Positions 44,303 through 53,244 of a stretch of 64,000 bases of DNA are shown one piece after another (the first letter of the stretch is position 1; each line of letters opens with the position of its first letter). The notes beneath the pieces are model-generated. The model did not search any database and was not told where the DNA came from. It saw only the letters and a program-made list of their open reading frames with translations. Source of the stretch: Flavilitoribacter nigricans DSM 23189 = NBRC 102662 (GTDB taxonomy: Bacteria > Bacteroidota > Bacteroidia > Chitinophagales > Saprospiraceae); NCBI RefSeq assembly GCF_002646595.1, contig NZ_PDUD01000033.1, positions 124,001 through 188,000 on the forward strand. The letters run 5' to 3'. Both the position numbers and the translations under genes were made by a program.

Positions 44303-46381
44303 ATGCGATCTACTTATTGGTTATTACCCGTTCTGACTTTACTGGCCTGCCAGCCGGCGATTGAACCTCCGGTGGCGATCGAACCTGTGCCGGAGCAAAA
44401 ACAGCTCGACTGGCAGGATCTCGAATTCTACGCTTTTGTCCATTTCAATATGAACACCTTCACCAATATGGAGTGGGGATTCGGTGACGAAAGCCCCGAA
44501 TTGTTCAATCCGACGGAACTGGATTGCCGGCAATGGGCTAAAGTGTGCAAAGATGCGGGCATGACGGGGATTATCCTGACGGCCAAACACCACGACGGAT
44601 TTTGTCTGTGGCCTTCCGAATATACGGAGCATTCCGTAAAGAACTCCCCCTGGAAAGACGGGCAGGGCGATGTGATGCGGGAACTGGCCGATGCCTGCGA
44701 AGAGTACGGCCTGAAGCTGGGCGTATACCTCTCACCCTGGGATCGCAATCATGCGGATTACGGCAAACCCGAATACCTGACCTATTTCCGGAATCAGTTG
44801 CGGGAACTGCTCACCGATTACGGCGACGTTTATGAAGTCTGGTTCGATGGCGCGAACGGCGGTACCGGCTATTACGGCGGGGCCAATGAGGAAAGACGGG
44901 TGGACAAGCAGGCTTATTACGATTGGCAAAACACCTATCCCATCATCCGGGAATTGCAACCCGATGCGGTGATCTTCAGTGATGCCGGACCCGATGTGCG
45001 CTGGGTAGGCAATGAGGACGGCCACGCCTTTCGGACCATGTGGTCCAACCTGATGCGGGATTCCGTATATCCCGGTATGCCGGAATATTCGAGAAAATAT
45101 GCTTCCGGACAGGTGGACGGCACCCACTGGGTACCCGGCGAGACCAATGTCTCCATCCGGCCGGGCTGGTACTACCACGAATACGAAGACCACAAGGTGC
45201 GTTCCCTGCCCCAACTGGTAGATATGTACTACGAATCCATCGGTCGAAACACCACCTGGCTGTTGAACTTTCCGGTGGATAAGCGCGGTCTGATCCACGA
45301 AAATGACGTGGCCCAACTGGAAAAACTAACCGAAGTGATCAAAGCGGACTTTGCCGAAGAGCTGGCGAAGGGCAATACAATCAGCGCCAGCAACGAGCGC
45401 GGCGGAGATTATACGGCCGCGGAGGCCCTGGACGAAGATCCCAAATCTTACTGGGCTGCTGAAGACGGCGTCACCGAGGCCAGTCTGACGATCAATTTTG
45501 ACGAGGCGGTCACTTTCAACCGCTTGCTCGTGCAGGAAAATATCGCGCTGGGGCAACGGGTGAAAGCCTTTACGCTGGAAGCGGAAATGGACGGTAGCTG
45601 GCAGGAGATCGCTTCGGAAACCACCATCGGTTGCAAACGTATTCTCCGACTGCCGGAAACCACCGCGACTGCGGTCCGGCTGAACATTACCGACGCCAAA
45701 GCCTGTCCGACCATCGCCAATATCGAATTGTACCATGCGCCCAAATTGCTGCTGCCGCCCACGGTGGTTCGCAATAAGGCCGGTGAACTGCAACTGCAGG
45801 TGCCGGAGGAAGGCGTATCTCTTTATTACACCCTGGATGGTACCGAACCGGGAACATCGGCTACGGCCTACACCAGCCCGGTACCGCTACCCGGTCCGGC
45901 GACGGTAAAAGCGGTGGCCGTTGATGAAAATACCGGACGGACCAGTGAGGTCAGTCAGGTAGAACTGGATGTGGCCCCGACCAACTGGAAGGTGCTGAAC
46001 GCCGGCACGGAGGCCGAAAAGGCTATCGACGGACTGGAAGAAAGCTGGTGGGGTTCCAAAAAGGAAGATCCGGTGAACGAACTGACGATCGACCTGGGAG
46101 AAACGCTCACGCTGCGGGGTTTCACTTACCTGCCGGTGCAAAGCCGTTACTTTTCCGGCCTGATCTCAAACTACGAGCTGTACACCAGTACCGATAACCG
46201 AAACTGGACGCAGGCCGCCGCCGGCGAGTTCAGTAACATTCAGAATAGCCCGATCTGGCAGCGCGTGACCTTTGAGGCGCAGCCGGCCCGGTACATCCGG
46301 CTTAAATCCGTCGCGACGGTGGACGGCAACCCGCCGGCTTTTGCCGAAGTAGGGGTGTTGACCGAGAGTTCGGCTAATTAA
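44303..46381 (+). CDS. GH29 alpha-L-fucosidase lipoprotein with discoidin modules
   Basis: A 692-residue protein. The signal peptide has lipobox LLAC (Cys16), so it should be envelope-anchored. Residues ~30-340 form a GH29 barrel: FYAFVHFNMNTFTNMEWG, ILTAKHHDGFCLWPS, and the nucleophile Asp182 in EVWFDGANGG. Residues ~350-480 look like an F5/8-type (discoidin) module, ~490-555 like a chitobiase-type FN3 module (LYYTLDGTEPG), and ~560-690 a second discoidin module. It should release L-fucose from fucosylated glycans by retaining hydrolysis, for example from algal polysaccharide. A perfect hairpin terminator follows. Confidence 0.93.
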   Translation: MRSTYWLLPVLTLLACQPAIEPPVAIEPVPEQKQLDWQDLEFYAFVHFNMNTFTNMEWGFGDESPELFNPTELDCRQWAKVCKDAGMTGIILTAKHHDGFCLWPSEYTEHSVKNSPWKDGQGDVMRELADACEEYGLKLGVYLSPWDRNHADYGKPEYLTYFRNQLRELLTDYGDVYEVWFDGANGGTGYYGGANEERRVDKQAYYDWQNTYPIIRELQPDAVIFSDAGPDVRWVGNEDGHAFRTMWSNLMRDSVYPGMPEYSRKYASGQVDGTHWVPGETNVSIRPGWYYHEYEDHKVRSLPQLVDMYYESIGRNTTWLLNFPVDKRGLIHENDVAQLEKLTEVIKADFAEELAKGNTISASNERGGDYTAAEALDEDPKSYWAAEDGVTEASLTINFDEAVTFNRLLVQENIALGQRVKAFTLEAEMDGSWQEIASETTIGCKRILRLPETTATAVRLNITDAKACPTIANIELYHAPKLLLPPTVVRNKAGELQLQVPEEGVSLYYTLDGTEPGTSATAYTSPVPLPGPATVKAVAVDENTGRTSEVSQVELDVAPTNWKVLNAGTEAEKAIDGLEESWWGSKKEDPVNELTIDLGETLTLRGFTYLPVQSRYFSGLISNYELYTSTDNRNWTQAAAGEFSNIQNSPIWQRVTFEAQPARYIRLKSVATVDGNPPAFAEVGVLTESSAN

Positions 46382-46410
46382 AAAATAGAGGAACTGACCG
46401 GAAAAAATAT

Positions 46411-46440
46411 AGCGGAGTGGCGTCAACACGCCACTCCGCT
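46411..46440 (+). terminator. Perfect hairpin terminator after the fucosidase gene
   Basis: A 12-base perfect stem AGCGGAGTGGCG/CGCCACTCCGCT with a 6-base loop, 29 bases after the stop codon. A-rich before and AT-rich after, so it could work in both directions. The rest of the 464-base gap to 46846 holds no credible gene. Confidence 0.75.
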
Positions 46441-46845
46441 ATTCATTTAGGAGCAAAGCACCCGATCGGACGGCAGGGAATATTTGGACAGGCAGCTTAC
46501 AATCGCTCCGTTTTCCATCTTGCGGGCGTGGAATTTTTCATTTTAAATAAGAAATTTGACGAAACTTCGCTAAAAGATCAGAGCGATCGGGAAAATAAAA
46601 GCTGGTTTGAGACTCTCCTAACAAGGTGTTTGTGGTGATCAGCCTGCTGTCGTTTTGCCCCTTCCCGCATTTACCCGCCCCACATCTGCGTTTCAACGCT
46701 ACGGACTAAAGGAGGTATTCCAGAGGGTTGACCGAAGCTATTCCGGTGACCAATACTGTAAAACAGTTGTTAAAAGTCCGTGAAATCGTTGCGTTTTTGA
46801 AACTTTTCGCCCCATTATCGTAGAAAGCAGTTATAAAAAAATTGG

Positions 46846-47343
46846 ATGATAACCAAGACTTCTTCAGTGATCTTGCTGATCGCTTTTTCCTTTTCGCCGG
46901 CCTGTAGCGGCCCCGATCAGGTGGATCTGATGCTCACTGAAAATGGAATCAAACTGCACCGGCGGGGGCAGGATTTTTACTGTCAGCTACAGGCACTGGG
47001 CCGGAAGAGCCAGACCCTGTGGGATGAGGTAGCCACCGATCTGGAAAAAGGAATACCGGAAGATCTGCCCGAGGATGAACGCAAAAACATGATCGCTATC
47101 CGCAACGCGGGCTTGATCCGCATGTTTGAAGCTTATCCAAAGTTACCGATGGAGGTGAAAGAACGGGTGGATAGAGCGGAAACTGAAGACCAGCAAATTG
47201 CCGCTGAGATGCGGATGCTGAACGACAGCCTGCGGCTATTCGACCGGAGGGTAGAACAGTTCCTGGAAGAAGTGAAAAACCTGCAGCCCGACAGCCTGGA
47301 AAGCTGGCAAAAACGGCTGATCGTCTATAACTGCGAAGACTGA
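46846..47343 (+). CDS. Putative lipoprotein of unknown function
   Basis: A 165-residue protein. The signal peptide and lipobox FSPAC (Cys20) mark it as an envelope lipoprotein. The mature part is helical and highly charged (VDRAETEDQQIAAEMRML ... FDRRVEQFLEEVKN), suggesting a coiled-coil or helical bundle. I recognise no family. It lies 33 bases before the haloperoxidase-like gene, so the two are probably co-transcribed. Confidence 0.65.
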   Translation: MITKTSSVILLIAFSFSPACSGPDQVDLMLTENGIKLHRRGQDFYCQLQALGRKSQTLWDEVATDLEKGIPEDLPEDERKNMIAIRNAGLIRMFEAYPKLPMEVKERVDRAETEDQQIAAEMRMLNDSLRLFDRRVEQFLEEVKNLQPDSLESWQKRLIVYNCED

Positions 47344-47376
47344 ATGAAACCAATTATTTGCTAAGTATATAATCTC

Positions 47377-48774
47377 ATGAACCAACTTTTCTCTTACAGC
47401 TATAGGCCACTTCGGTGGCTTTTTCTCGGTAGTTTACTGGTGATATCCGCCTGTAGCCGGGATATTGATCTACCGCAACCGGATACCCTGGCGGTATCGG
47501 CCTATTCGGCCGAAGTCCCGCTGGCCTGGAACACGCTTTATCTCGACCTGGAGCGCTTTACGCCCGGCTACCGTCCGCCGATCTCCGCCCGCACTATTGG
47601 ATACGTCGGACTGGCTGCTTACGAAAGTGTACAGGCCGGGATGAGCGATAAATACAATTCACTGGGGAATTACTTCCCCGGACTGGAATTACCCTATCTG
47701 GAAGAAGATCAGACTTACCACTGGCCGACCGTACTGACGGCAACCTACGAGCGTATGCTGGAACTGATGTTTCCCGGAGCACCGTCCGAACATCTATTCC
47801 GGATCATCCAGTTGCGCAATGAATTTTATATTCGCTTCAAACAGGAGATCCCGTCCGATGTTTTCGGCCGTTCGGTACGTTACGGCACCGAGATGGCGGA
47901 TGCGGTCCACGATTGGTCCGCTTCCGATGAACTTGGGCACGAGGCCTACGATCGCAATGTCGATCTGGCCTACTCCCCACCAACCGGCCAGGGCCTGTGG
48001 CAGCCAACCTTCCCGGATTACACACCGGGACTGGTCCCGTACTGGGGGCAGATCCGGACTTTTGTAGCCGGCCCCGACGATATCGTCGATCCGCCCCTCG
48101 AATACAGTGAGGATCCCGCCTCCGCGCTGTACCTGGAGGCCATCGAAGTTCTGGAGGCCAGTGAGAGAGCCAAGGTGGATCTGGCATCCGAAGAGCGCTG
48201 GATCGCCGATTTCTGGAGTGATGACTGTCCGATCCTGACTTCCACTCCGGCCGGTCGCTGGATCGGTATCCTCAATCAGGTGATCGAATCGGAAAATAAA
48301 CCCCTGGATAAGGCCCTGGAGGCCTACGCCCGGGTAGGAATGGCGCTGGCGGATGCGGGCATTCGTTGCTGGCATGAGAAATACCGTTACAATCATGAAC
48401 GTCCCATCGATTACATTCGCCGGGTCATGGGAGACAATAGTTGGAATACGGTGATGTGCCCCGATGGTTCCGGACAGTTCTTTACGCCGAATTTCCCGGC
48501 CTATCCTTCCGGGCATGCGGCTTTCGGAGCGGCGGCCGCTGCGGTTATGTCCGATCTGTTCGGCAATGATTACGCAATGGTGGATAATTTTCACGCCGAA
48601 CGTACCGAATTCAACGGAACGCCGCGCTCGTTTACCAACTTTCGGGAAATGGCCCGGGAAAATGCCGAATCGCGCATCCCGCTGGGGGTACATTTTCGGA
48701 TGGATTCCGACGCGGGTCTGGATCTGGGGTTCAGTATTGGTGAAAAAGTGAATGCGATGCCGTGGCGGCGGTAA
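47377..48774 (+). CDS. Vanadium-dependent haloperoxidase / PAP2-family lipoprotein
   Basis: A 465-residue protein with signal peptide and lipobox VISAC (Cys26). Residues ~60-460 show the PAP2/vanadium haloperoxidase fold: the first phosphate/vanadate motif KYRYNHERPIDYIRR, the second PAYPSGHAAFG (His380) and the third SRIPLGVHFRMDSD (His439, with Arg before it). The family includes halide-oxidising enzymes and acid phosphatases; known surface-anchored bacterial members often lack demonstrated halogenation. It could oxidise bromide or iodide with H2O2, or be a phosphatase. Preceded by a small lipoprotein gene on the same strand. Confidence 0.9.
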   Translation: MNQLFSYSYRPLRWLFLGSLLVISACSRDIDLPQPDTLAVSAYSAEVPLAWNTLYLDLERFTPGYRPPISARTIGYVGLAAYESVQAGMSDKYNSLGNYFPGLELPYLEEDQTYHWPTVLTATYERMLELMFPGAPSEHLFRIIQLRNEFYIRFKQEIPSDVFGRSVRYGTEMADAVHDWSASDELGHEAYDRNVDLAYSPPTGQGLWQPTFPDYTPGLVPYWGQIRTFVAGPDDIVDPPLEYSEDPASALYLEAIEVLEASERAKVDLASEERWIADFWSDDCPILTSTPAGRWIGILNQVIESENKPLDKALEAYARVGMALADAGIRCWHEKYRYNHERPIDYIRRVMGDNSWNTVMCPDGSGQFFTPNFPAYPSGHAAFGAAAAAVMSDLFGNDYAMVDNFHAERTEFNGTPRSFTNFREMARENAESRIPLGVHFRMDSDAGLDLGFSIGEKVNAMPWRR

Positions 48775-48936
48775 TCGTCGGACGGCAACTCGAATGGCCG
48801 GATTTATTGAATTTTTGTATTCGAGATTGACATGGCGATTGAAAAAATTGCATGGCAATTCATATTGAACTGAACCACTCCAATATGAATTACGCCGAAT
48901 TTTGTAAAAGGCGGTGTATGCCCTCAGAGAGGTCGA

Positions 48937-49020
48937 ATATTCGTAGAAGTTAGCCTTATAAGCGTTTTCCGACTTCGCTGAGGTCGAAACCAGCATTTCG
49001 ACTATTTTTCTACGAATGTT
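48937..49020. repeat. Nested inverted repeats (intergenic)
   Basis: ATATTCGTAGAA (48937-48948) pairs with TTCTACGAATGTT (49008-49020), enclosing a second hairpin GTCGAAA (48983-48989)/TTTCGAC (48996-49002). No ORF. It lies in a 527-base gene-free stretch and precedes the larger palindromic element. Confidence 0.55.
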
Positions 49021-49066
49021 TAACCTCTACAAGGTCATTTTTGAGTTCTGAAAAAATTCAGGATGA

Positions 49067-49276
49067 TTCATGCGAATAAGGAATTAAACTTGGAATCAAT
49101 GTGCCTTTAGGCACAAAATGTAGGTAGAAAAATGACCATTTCCCGGCTTAGCGTGCCGTAGGTACGCCATGTAAAACCATATTGCGTACCTACGGCACGC
49201 TGAACCTCCCAAATTATAGGACGGGCTACCTATATCTCGTCCCTACGGGACTTTTAACTCCTGATTCGCATGATTT
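49067..49276. repeat. REP-like palindromic element with CCTACGG core
   Basis: The centre is a perfect 18-base inverted repeat (49150-49167 with 49184-49201; core CCGTAGG/CCTACGG, 16-base loop). A second palindrome GTCCCTACGGGAC lies at 49239-49251, and GTGCCTTTAGGCAC lies left of the centre. The outer ends are imperfect inverted repeats (TTCATGCGAATAAGGA-type left and TCCTGATTCGCATGA-type right). The two halves align as divergent inverted copies (GTnCCnnTAGGnAC followed by an ATnTAGGTAG-like run). No ORF is present. Confidence 0.65.
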
Positions 49277-49301
49277 CATGTTCCAATTAGCGTGCTCTGC
49301 A

Positions 49302-50276
49302 CTACTTGACCTCCCACAGGCTATCCAGAAAATAGCTCCGGTCATCGTAGAAATGTTCGACGACCTGGAAGCCGGCCGCCCGGGCCAGCGCCTCGATCTC
49401 GAACGGGCTGTATTTCAGGGAAAGTTCCACATCGATGGCTTCCCAGGCACCAAAATGGAACGTTTTGCCGATGGCCTCGATCTCCACTTCCTGTTCCTTC
49501 CGACTGATCAGATAACTCTTGGCTTCGCCCGTAATTGGCTGGTACGTCTCCCAGTGGGAAAATTCTTCCAGATCGAAATGACCTCCCAATTCGCGGTTGA
49601 TCCGGGTGAGCAGGTTCAGATTGAACGCGGCGGTAATACCGGCCGGATCGTTATAGGCATTCAGGATGACCGAAGGATCTTTTTTAAGATCAAAACCGAT
49701 CAGTAACTGATCACCGGGATCGAGTTGCTTGTGCAGATTTTCCAGAAAACGCAGCGCTTCCTGGCGAGTATAATTCCCGATATTGGCACCGAGAAACAAG
49801 ACCACCTTGCGTTGGCCCTGTTCACTTTGTAGGCGTTCCAGCATAGCAAAGTAATCTCCCTTGAGCGGACGTACGGCGAGATCGGGCCAGCGATTCTTCA
49901 GATCATTCCTCAATACCTCGAGTACATTTTGGGAAATATCGACCGGCCGGTAAACAAAAGGCACTTCCCGGGAGAGAAAGTGCTCCAGCAGTACCTTGGT
50001 CTTGTAACCGTCGCCGGCTCCCAGTTCGATCAGTTCGAAACCCGAAGGGCCGATGGCCTCCAAAATATCGGCTTTCTGGCGATTCAGAATACTGTACTCA
50101 CAATCGGTAAGGTAGTACTCCGGCATCCGCATGATCGCCTGGAACAGTTCATCCCCTTTTTTGTCGTAGAAATATTTCGAGGATAATTTTTTGGGATCGA
50201 GACTCAAACCCGCTTCCACATCGGTGGCGAAGTTCTGGTCGAATTTGACGAGGTCTGAAGTGCTGATGAATGACAT
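49302..50276 (-). CDS. egtD: L-histidine N-alpha-methyltransferase EgtD
   Basis: A 324-residue SAM-dependent enzyme that trimethylates histidine to hercynine, the first step of ergothioneine synthesis. N-terminal KYFYDKKGDELFQAIMRMPEYYLTDCE is the EgtD/DUF2260-type signature. Motif I is LIELGAGDGYKTK, GANIGNY and DLKKDPSVILNAYNDPAGITAAF are further conserved segments, and the C-terminal SLKYSPFEIEALARAAGF and DDRSYFLDSLW match EgtD. It is 82 bases downstream of egtB on the same strand, forming an egtB-egtD operon. Confidence 0.95.
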   Translation of the reverse strand: MSFISTSDLVKFDQNFATDVEAGLSLDPKKLSSKYFYDKKGDELFQAIMRMPEYYLTDCEYSILNRQKADILEAIGPSGFELIELGAGDGYKTKVLLEHFLSREVPFVYRPVDISQNVLEVLRNDLKNRWPDLAVRPLKGDYFAMLERLQSEQGQRKVVLFLGANIGNYTRQEALRFLENLHKQLDPGDQLLIGFDLKKDPSVILNAYNDPAGITAAFNLNLLTRINRELGGHFDLEEFSHWETYQPITGEAKSYLISRKEQEVEIEAIGKTFHFGAWEAIDVELSLKYSPFEIEALARAAGFQVVEHFYDDRSYFLDSLWEVK

Positions 50277-50298
50277 GGTGGTTATTTTTTTATCCTTT

Positions 50299-50356
<58 letters not shown>

Positions 50357-50358
50357 GG

Positions 50359-51636
50359 TTAGCGGGCCAGTCGGATACCGGTGAACTGCCAGCGTTTGTC
50401 GGTTTGAAAAAAGTTCCGGTAAGTGGGCCGGATATGTGAGATCGGGGTCGCGCAGGATCCTCCGCGGAGCACCATCTGGTTGACCATGAATTTCCCGTTG
50501 TATTCTCCGAGCGCCCCTTTCAGTCGCGGATAGTTGGGGTAGGGGAGGTAGGCGCTTCCCGTCCATTCCCATACCTGGCCCAACATCTGGTAATCGTTCG
50601 CGTCTTTCCGTGCGGTCGGATGGCCCTGGCCGCTTTCCAGCCAGTTGCTTTCCCGGGGAATCTGGGTGTACAATTGCCGGCAGGCTACTTCCCATTCCGC
50701 TTCGGTCGGCAGGCGCATGCCGCGCCAGCGCGCGTAAGCATCGGCCTCAAAATAGCTGACGTGGGTAACCGGCAGATCCGGGTCAATGGGCTGCATGCCG
50801 CCGAGCGTATACTGGTGCCAGGTGCCGTCCTGTTGGAACCAGTACAAAGGCGCTTTCACGTCCAGTTGCTTGGCCCATTCCCAGCCTTCGGACAACCAGT
50901 ATTCAAACTGATCGTATCCACCCGCCTCGATGAATTCCAGAAATTCTCCGTTGGTCACCAGGCGATCCTGGATCTCGTAGGCGTGCAGGTAGACCTTATG
51001 CACGCTCAGTTCGTTATCCCAGCAAAAGCCGTCGCCCTGGTAACCGATCTCGTAAATACCTTCTTCCACCGGAATAAACCGGGTATCTGCTGCGTATCCG
51101 GGGGCATTCCGCTCCGGCTGCGGCCGGTAAGCCGGATGCAGCGGATTGGTCCCCAGGATGTATTTAATATCAGTAAGTAACAACTCCTGATGTTGTTGTT
51201 CGTGTTGTAAGCCGATGACGAGCAACTGCTCGAGTTCGGGCGGCATCTCCCGCCCTTCGAAGGTGCGGATCCATTGCTCCAGATGCTCATCTACATGCCG
51301 GCGGTATTCCAGCACTACTTCCAGTGCCGGCCGGGTCATGTTGCCCCGGTTGCTGCGCAGTATACGCGGCCCCTGGCTCTCGTAGTAGGAGTTGAAATAA
51401 TAGTTGAGTGATTTGTTGAAGTGCCGGTAATCCGGTACCTGTTCGGCGAGTATGAAATTTTCGAAGAACCAGGTCACGTGCCCCAGGTGCCATTTGGGCG
51501 GACTCACATCCATGATCGGCTGTACCACGTAATCCTCCGGCTCCAGCGGCGCACAAATATCGAGGCTCTGCTGCCGGATCTGACGGTACTGGGTGAGCAG
51601 ATCGGGTTTAGTTATTTCTTGTAATTGGATGGTCAT
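50359..51636 (-). CDS. egtB: Ergothioneine sulfoxide synthase EgtB
   Basis: A 425-residue non-haem iron enzyme that links the sulfur donor to hercynine. The N-terminal DinB-like domain carries the iron ligands: KWHLGHVTWF (His50/His53) and the HxxxH in QHEQQHQELL (His145, His149). The C-terminal FGE/sulfatase-modifying domain (~190-425) includes FIPVEEGIYEIG, PVTHVSYFEADAYARWRGMRLPTEAEWE, WEWTGSAYLPY and LRGGSCATP. The sulfur donor (gamma-glutamylcysteine or cysteine) is not evident. egtA, egtC and egtE are not nearby. It is the gene before egtD in the operon. Confidence 0.95.
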   Translation of the reverse strand: MTIQLQEITKPDLLTQYRQIRQQSLDICAPLEPEDYVVQPIMDVSPPKWHLGHVTWFFENFILAEQVPDYRHFNKSLNYYFNSYYESQGPRILRSNRGNMTRPALEVVLEYRRHVDEHLEQWIRTFEGREMPPELEQLLVIGLQHEQQHQELLLTDIKYILGTNPLHPAYRPQPERNAPGYAADTRFIPVEEGIYEIGYQGDGFCWDNELSVHKVYLHAYEIQDRLVTNGEFLEFIEAGGYDQFEYWLSEGWEWAKQLDVKAPLYWFQQDGTWHQYTLGGMQPIDPDLPVTHVSYFEADAYARWRGMRLPTEAEWEVACRQLYTQIPRESNWLESGQGHPTARKDANDYQMLGQVWEWTGSAYLPYPNYPRLKGALGEYNGKFMVNQMVLRGGSCATPISHIRPTYRNFFQTDKRWQFTGIRLAR

Positions 51637-51674
51637 GGTTCGTTTTTTATGAAAATGTTCGGGCTGCGGTCATT

Positions 51675-51965
51675 TCAGGCATCCACTACTTCCACGCCGC
51701 GCCAAAAGGCCACGCGGTCTTTGATCCTGGCCGCTGCCGCTTTGGGATCCGGATAGTACCAGGCAGCATCCTGATTGGTCTTTCCGTCTACTTCGATCGT
51801 ATAATAAGAGGCCTGGCCTTTCCACGGGCAGGTAGTCTGACGGGAGCTATTTTTAAAATACTCCGGTCGGATATCGGAAGGGGAAAAATAATAATTACCT
51901 TCGACGATAACCAGATCGTCACTTTCGGCAATCACCCGGCCGTTCCAAACTGCCTTTTTCTTCAT
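51675..51965 (-). CDS. DUF427 small protein
   Basis: A 96-residue protein from ATG 51965 (MKKKAVWNGRVIAESDDLVIVEGNYYF). The pattern WNGxVIAESDD, then YFKNSSRQTTCPWKGQASYYTI and AWYYPDPKAAAARIKDRVAFW is diagnostic of DUF427, a small beta-fold family of unknown biochemical function. It is 39 bases upstream of egtB on the same strand, so it probably belongs to the ergothioneine transcript, or merely neighbours it. An in-frame upstream extension is not conserved and was not used. Confidence 0.85.
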   Translation of the reverse strand: MKKKAVWNGRVIAESDDLVIVEGNYYFSPSDIRPEYFKNSSRQTTCPWKGQASYYTIEVDGKTNQDAAWYYPDPKAAAARIKDRVAFWRGVEVVDA

Positions 51966-52233
51966 TAGTGATACGATTGTGTACATAAAGTAAATCGGAA
52001 AGCCCCCCATTTTGTTCAAAACTAAATGTCCGCCCGGCTACTTTTAAAAATGGAAAGTTCGGGCTTTTGCGAGGGTTGGTACTTGCAAAAAACTGACCGT
52101 CAGCGGCGCGCAGGGTACGGCCGTCCGGTGCAAAGCGGCCAGGGGGCGGCATCCGGTTACTTTTTGACGGTATCCGATTGGCGCTCCCGGTGGCATTTAC
52201 CTTAGAAATTGAACCTCCCAAGGAAGAGGGGAC

Positions 52234-53091
52234 CTACTGTAAAAAGGATTTGGTGGCGCGAATGGCCGAGCGGAAAAATTGCAGCACTTCCTGTTGCTGA
52301 TCGGCAGTTTGCTTGTGCTCGATCACATCGGAACTCTTCAGAGCAGCGCCTTTCCAGTCCTCCAGGTACCATTTACCGGCTCCTTCCAGAGCGGGCAACT
52401 GATCGTAATCCGGAGCGTCCCCTTCCGTCCAGTGGTTGACGTAGAAATAGGGCTCCGCAAAATTTTGGTCCGGAATGGCCCAGCCGATACCGATGGTTTT
52501 GGTGGCTTTACCGTCCTGATCCTGTTCCAGAGGCATGATGGCTCCCGTATCGAAGTGGTGGGGCCAGGTGCGTACGGGAGTTACGTCTTTATAGAGCCCG
52601 GCCACTTCGTTGAGTACCCAGTCGGCATTCGAACGGTAGTATATCAGTTCGTTGTGGAGGCCGGGATGGATCTCCGGGAATGCTTCTCCCTGGGCTACTG
52701 CGTGATCCGGGATATCGAAATGATCGATCAGGTTTACATTTTTACCATCTCCTCCGGTACGGGTCACGGCCTGCTGCAGCCAGATCATCAACTCCTCTTT
52801 GCTTTTTCCGGGGATGGATTTACCCTCCCGGATCCGGTTCTGGTCGTCCAGCACCAGCAGTTCGAAAGGCAGGTACCGCAACGCAGCGCGAAAACTACCG
52901 TCTACCATCTGGCCGCCCAGGGCATTGATACCGGGCAGCCATTCCAGATTGCTCTGGGAATCATCATCGGCCTTGGGTAAGAGGCTGTCGCCAACGGAGG
53001 CAACCAGCAGGGCGGCGTGGTGAATATAGGCGATAGCCTGATTGAGCTCTTCGGTGTCTTTATACGATAACTGTTTCCAGGGAGTATCCAT
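52234..53091 (-). CDS. Conserved-looking hypothetical protein
   Basis: A 285-residue cytoplasmic protein with no signal peptide or membrane segment. I do not recognise the family. Notable segments are SNLEWLPGINALGGQMVDG, TWPHHFDTGAIMPLEQ, TIGIGWAIPDQNFAEPYFYVNHW and an aromatic and acidic C-terminal region. The HHFD and conserved Trp/Tyr residues look like a ligand- or metal-binding site (inference). It is the most upstream of four minus-strand genes ending with egtB and egtD, separated from DUF427 by ~270 bases. Confidence 0.7.
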   Translation of the reverse strand: MDTPWKQLSYKDTEELNQAIAYIHHAALLVASVGDSLLPKADDDSQSNLEWLPGINALGGQMVDGSFRAALRYLPFELLVLDDQNRIREGKSIPGKSKEELMIWLQQAVTRTGGDGKNVNLIDHFDIPDHAVAQGEAFPEIHPGLHNELIYYRSNADWVLNEVAGLYKDVTPVRTWPHHFDTGAIMPLEQDQDGKATKTIGIGWAIPDQNFAEPYFYVNHWTEGDAPDYDQLPALEGAGKWYLEDWKGAALKSSDVIEHKQTADQQQEVLQFFRSAIRATKSFLQ

Positions 53092-53202
53092 ACGGTGTTT
53101 TTGTAAATTCTGATTTGGTCCGCCAAAAGTAAGCGTTTAATCTTATCGATTGATGAAACACTCCCAAATAAGTTGAGGTTGACCGGATATTTGGATTTCG
53201 GG

Positions 53203-53230
53203 GCAGGACCGTTTTTCGTTACGGTCCTGC
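53203..53230 (-). terminator. Hairpin after the macroglobulin gene
   Basis: A perfect 10-base stem GCAGGACCGT/ACGGTCCTGC with an 8-base loop starts 14 bases beyond the macroglobulin stop codon. There is no T tract, so it may be a terminator or RNA 3'-end stabiliser. Confidence 0.5.
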
Positions 53231-53244
53231 AATCCGCTGTTACC

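Noticed and set aside
46417-46638. A 73-codon plus-strand frame after the fucosidase gene
   Set aside because: It begins inside the terminator hairpin and has no motif.
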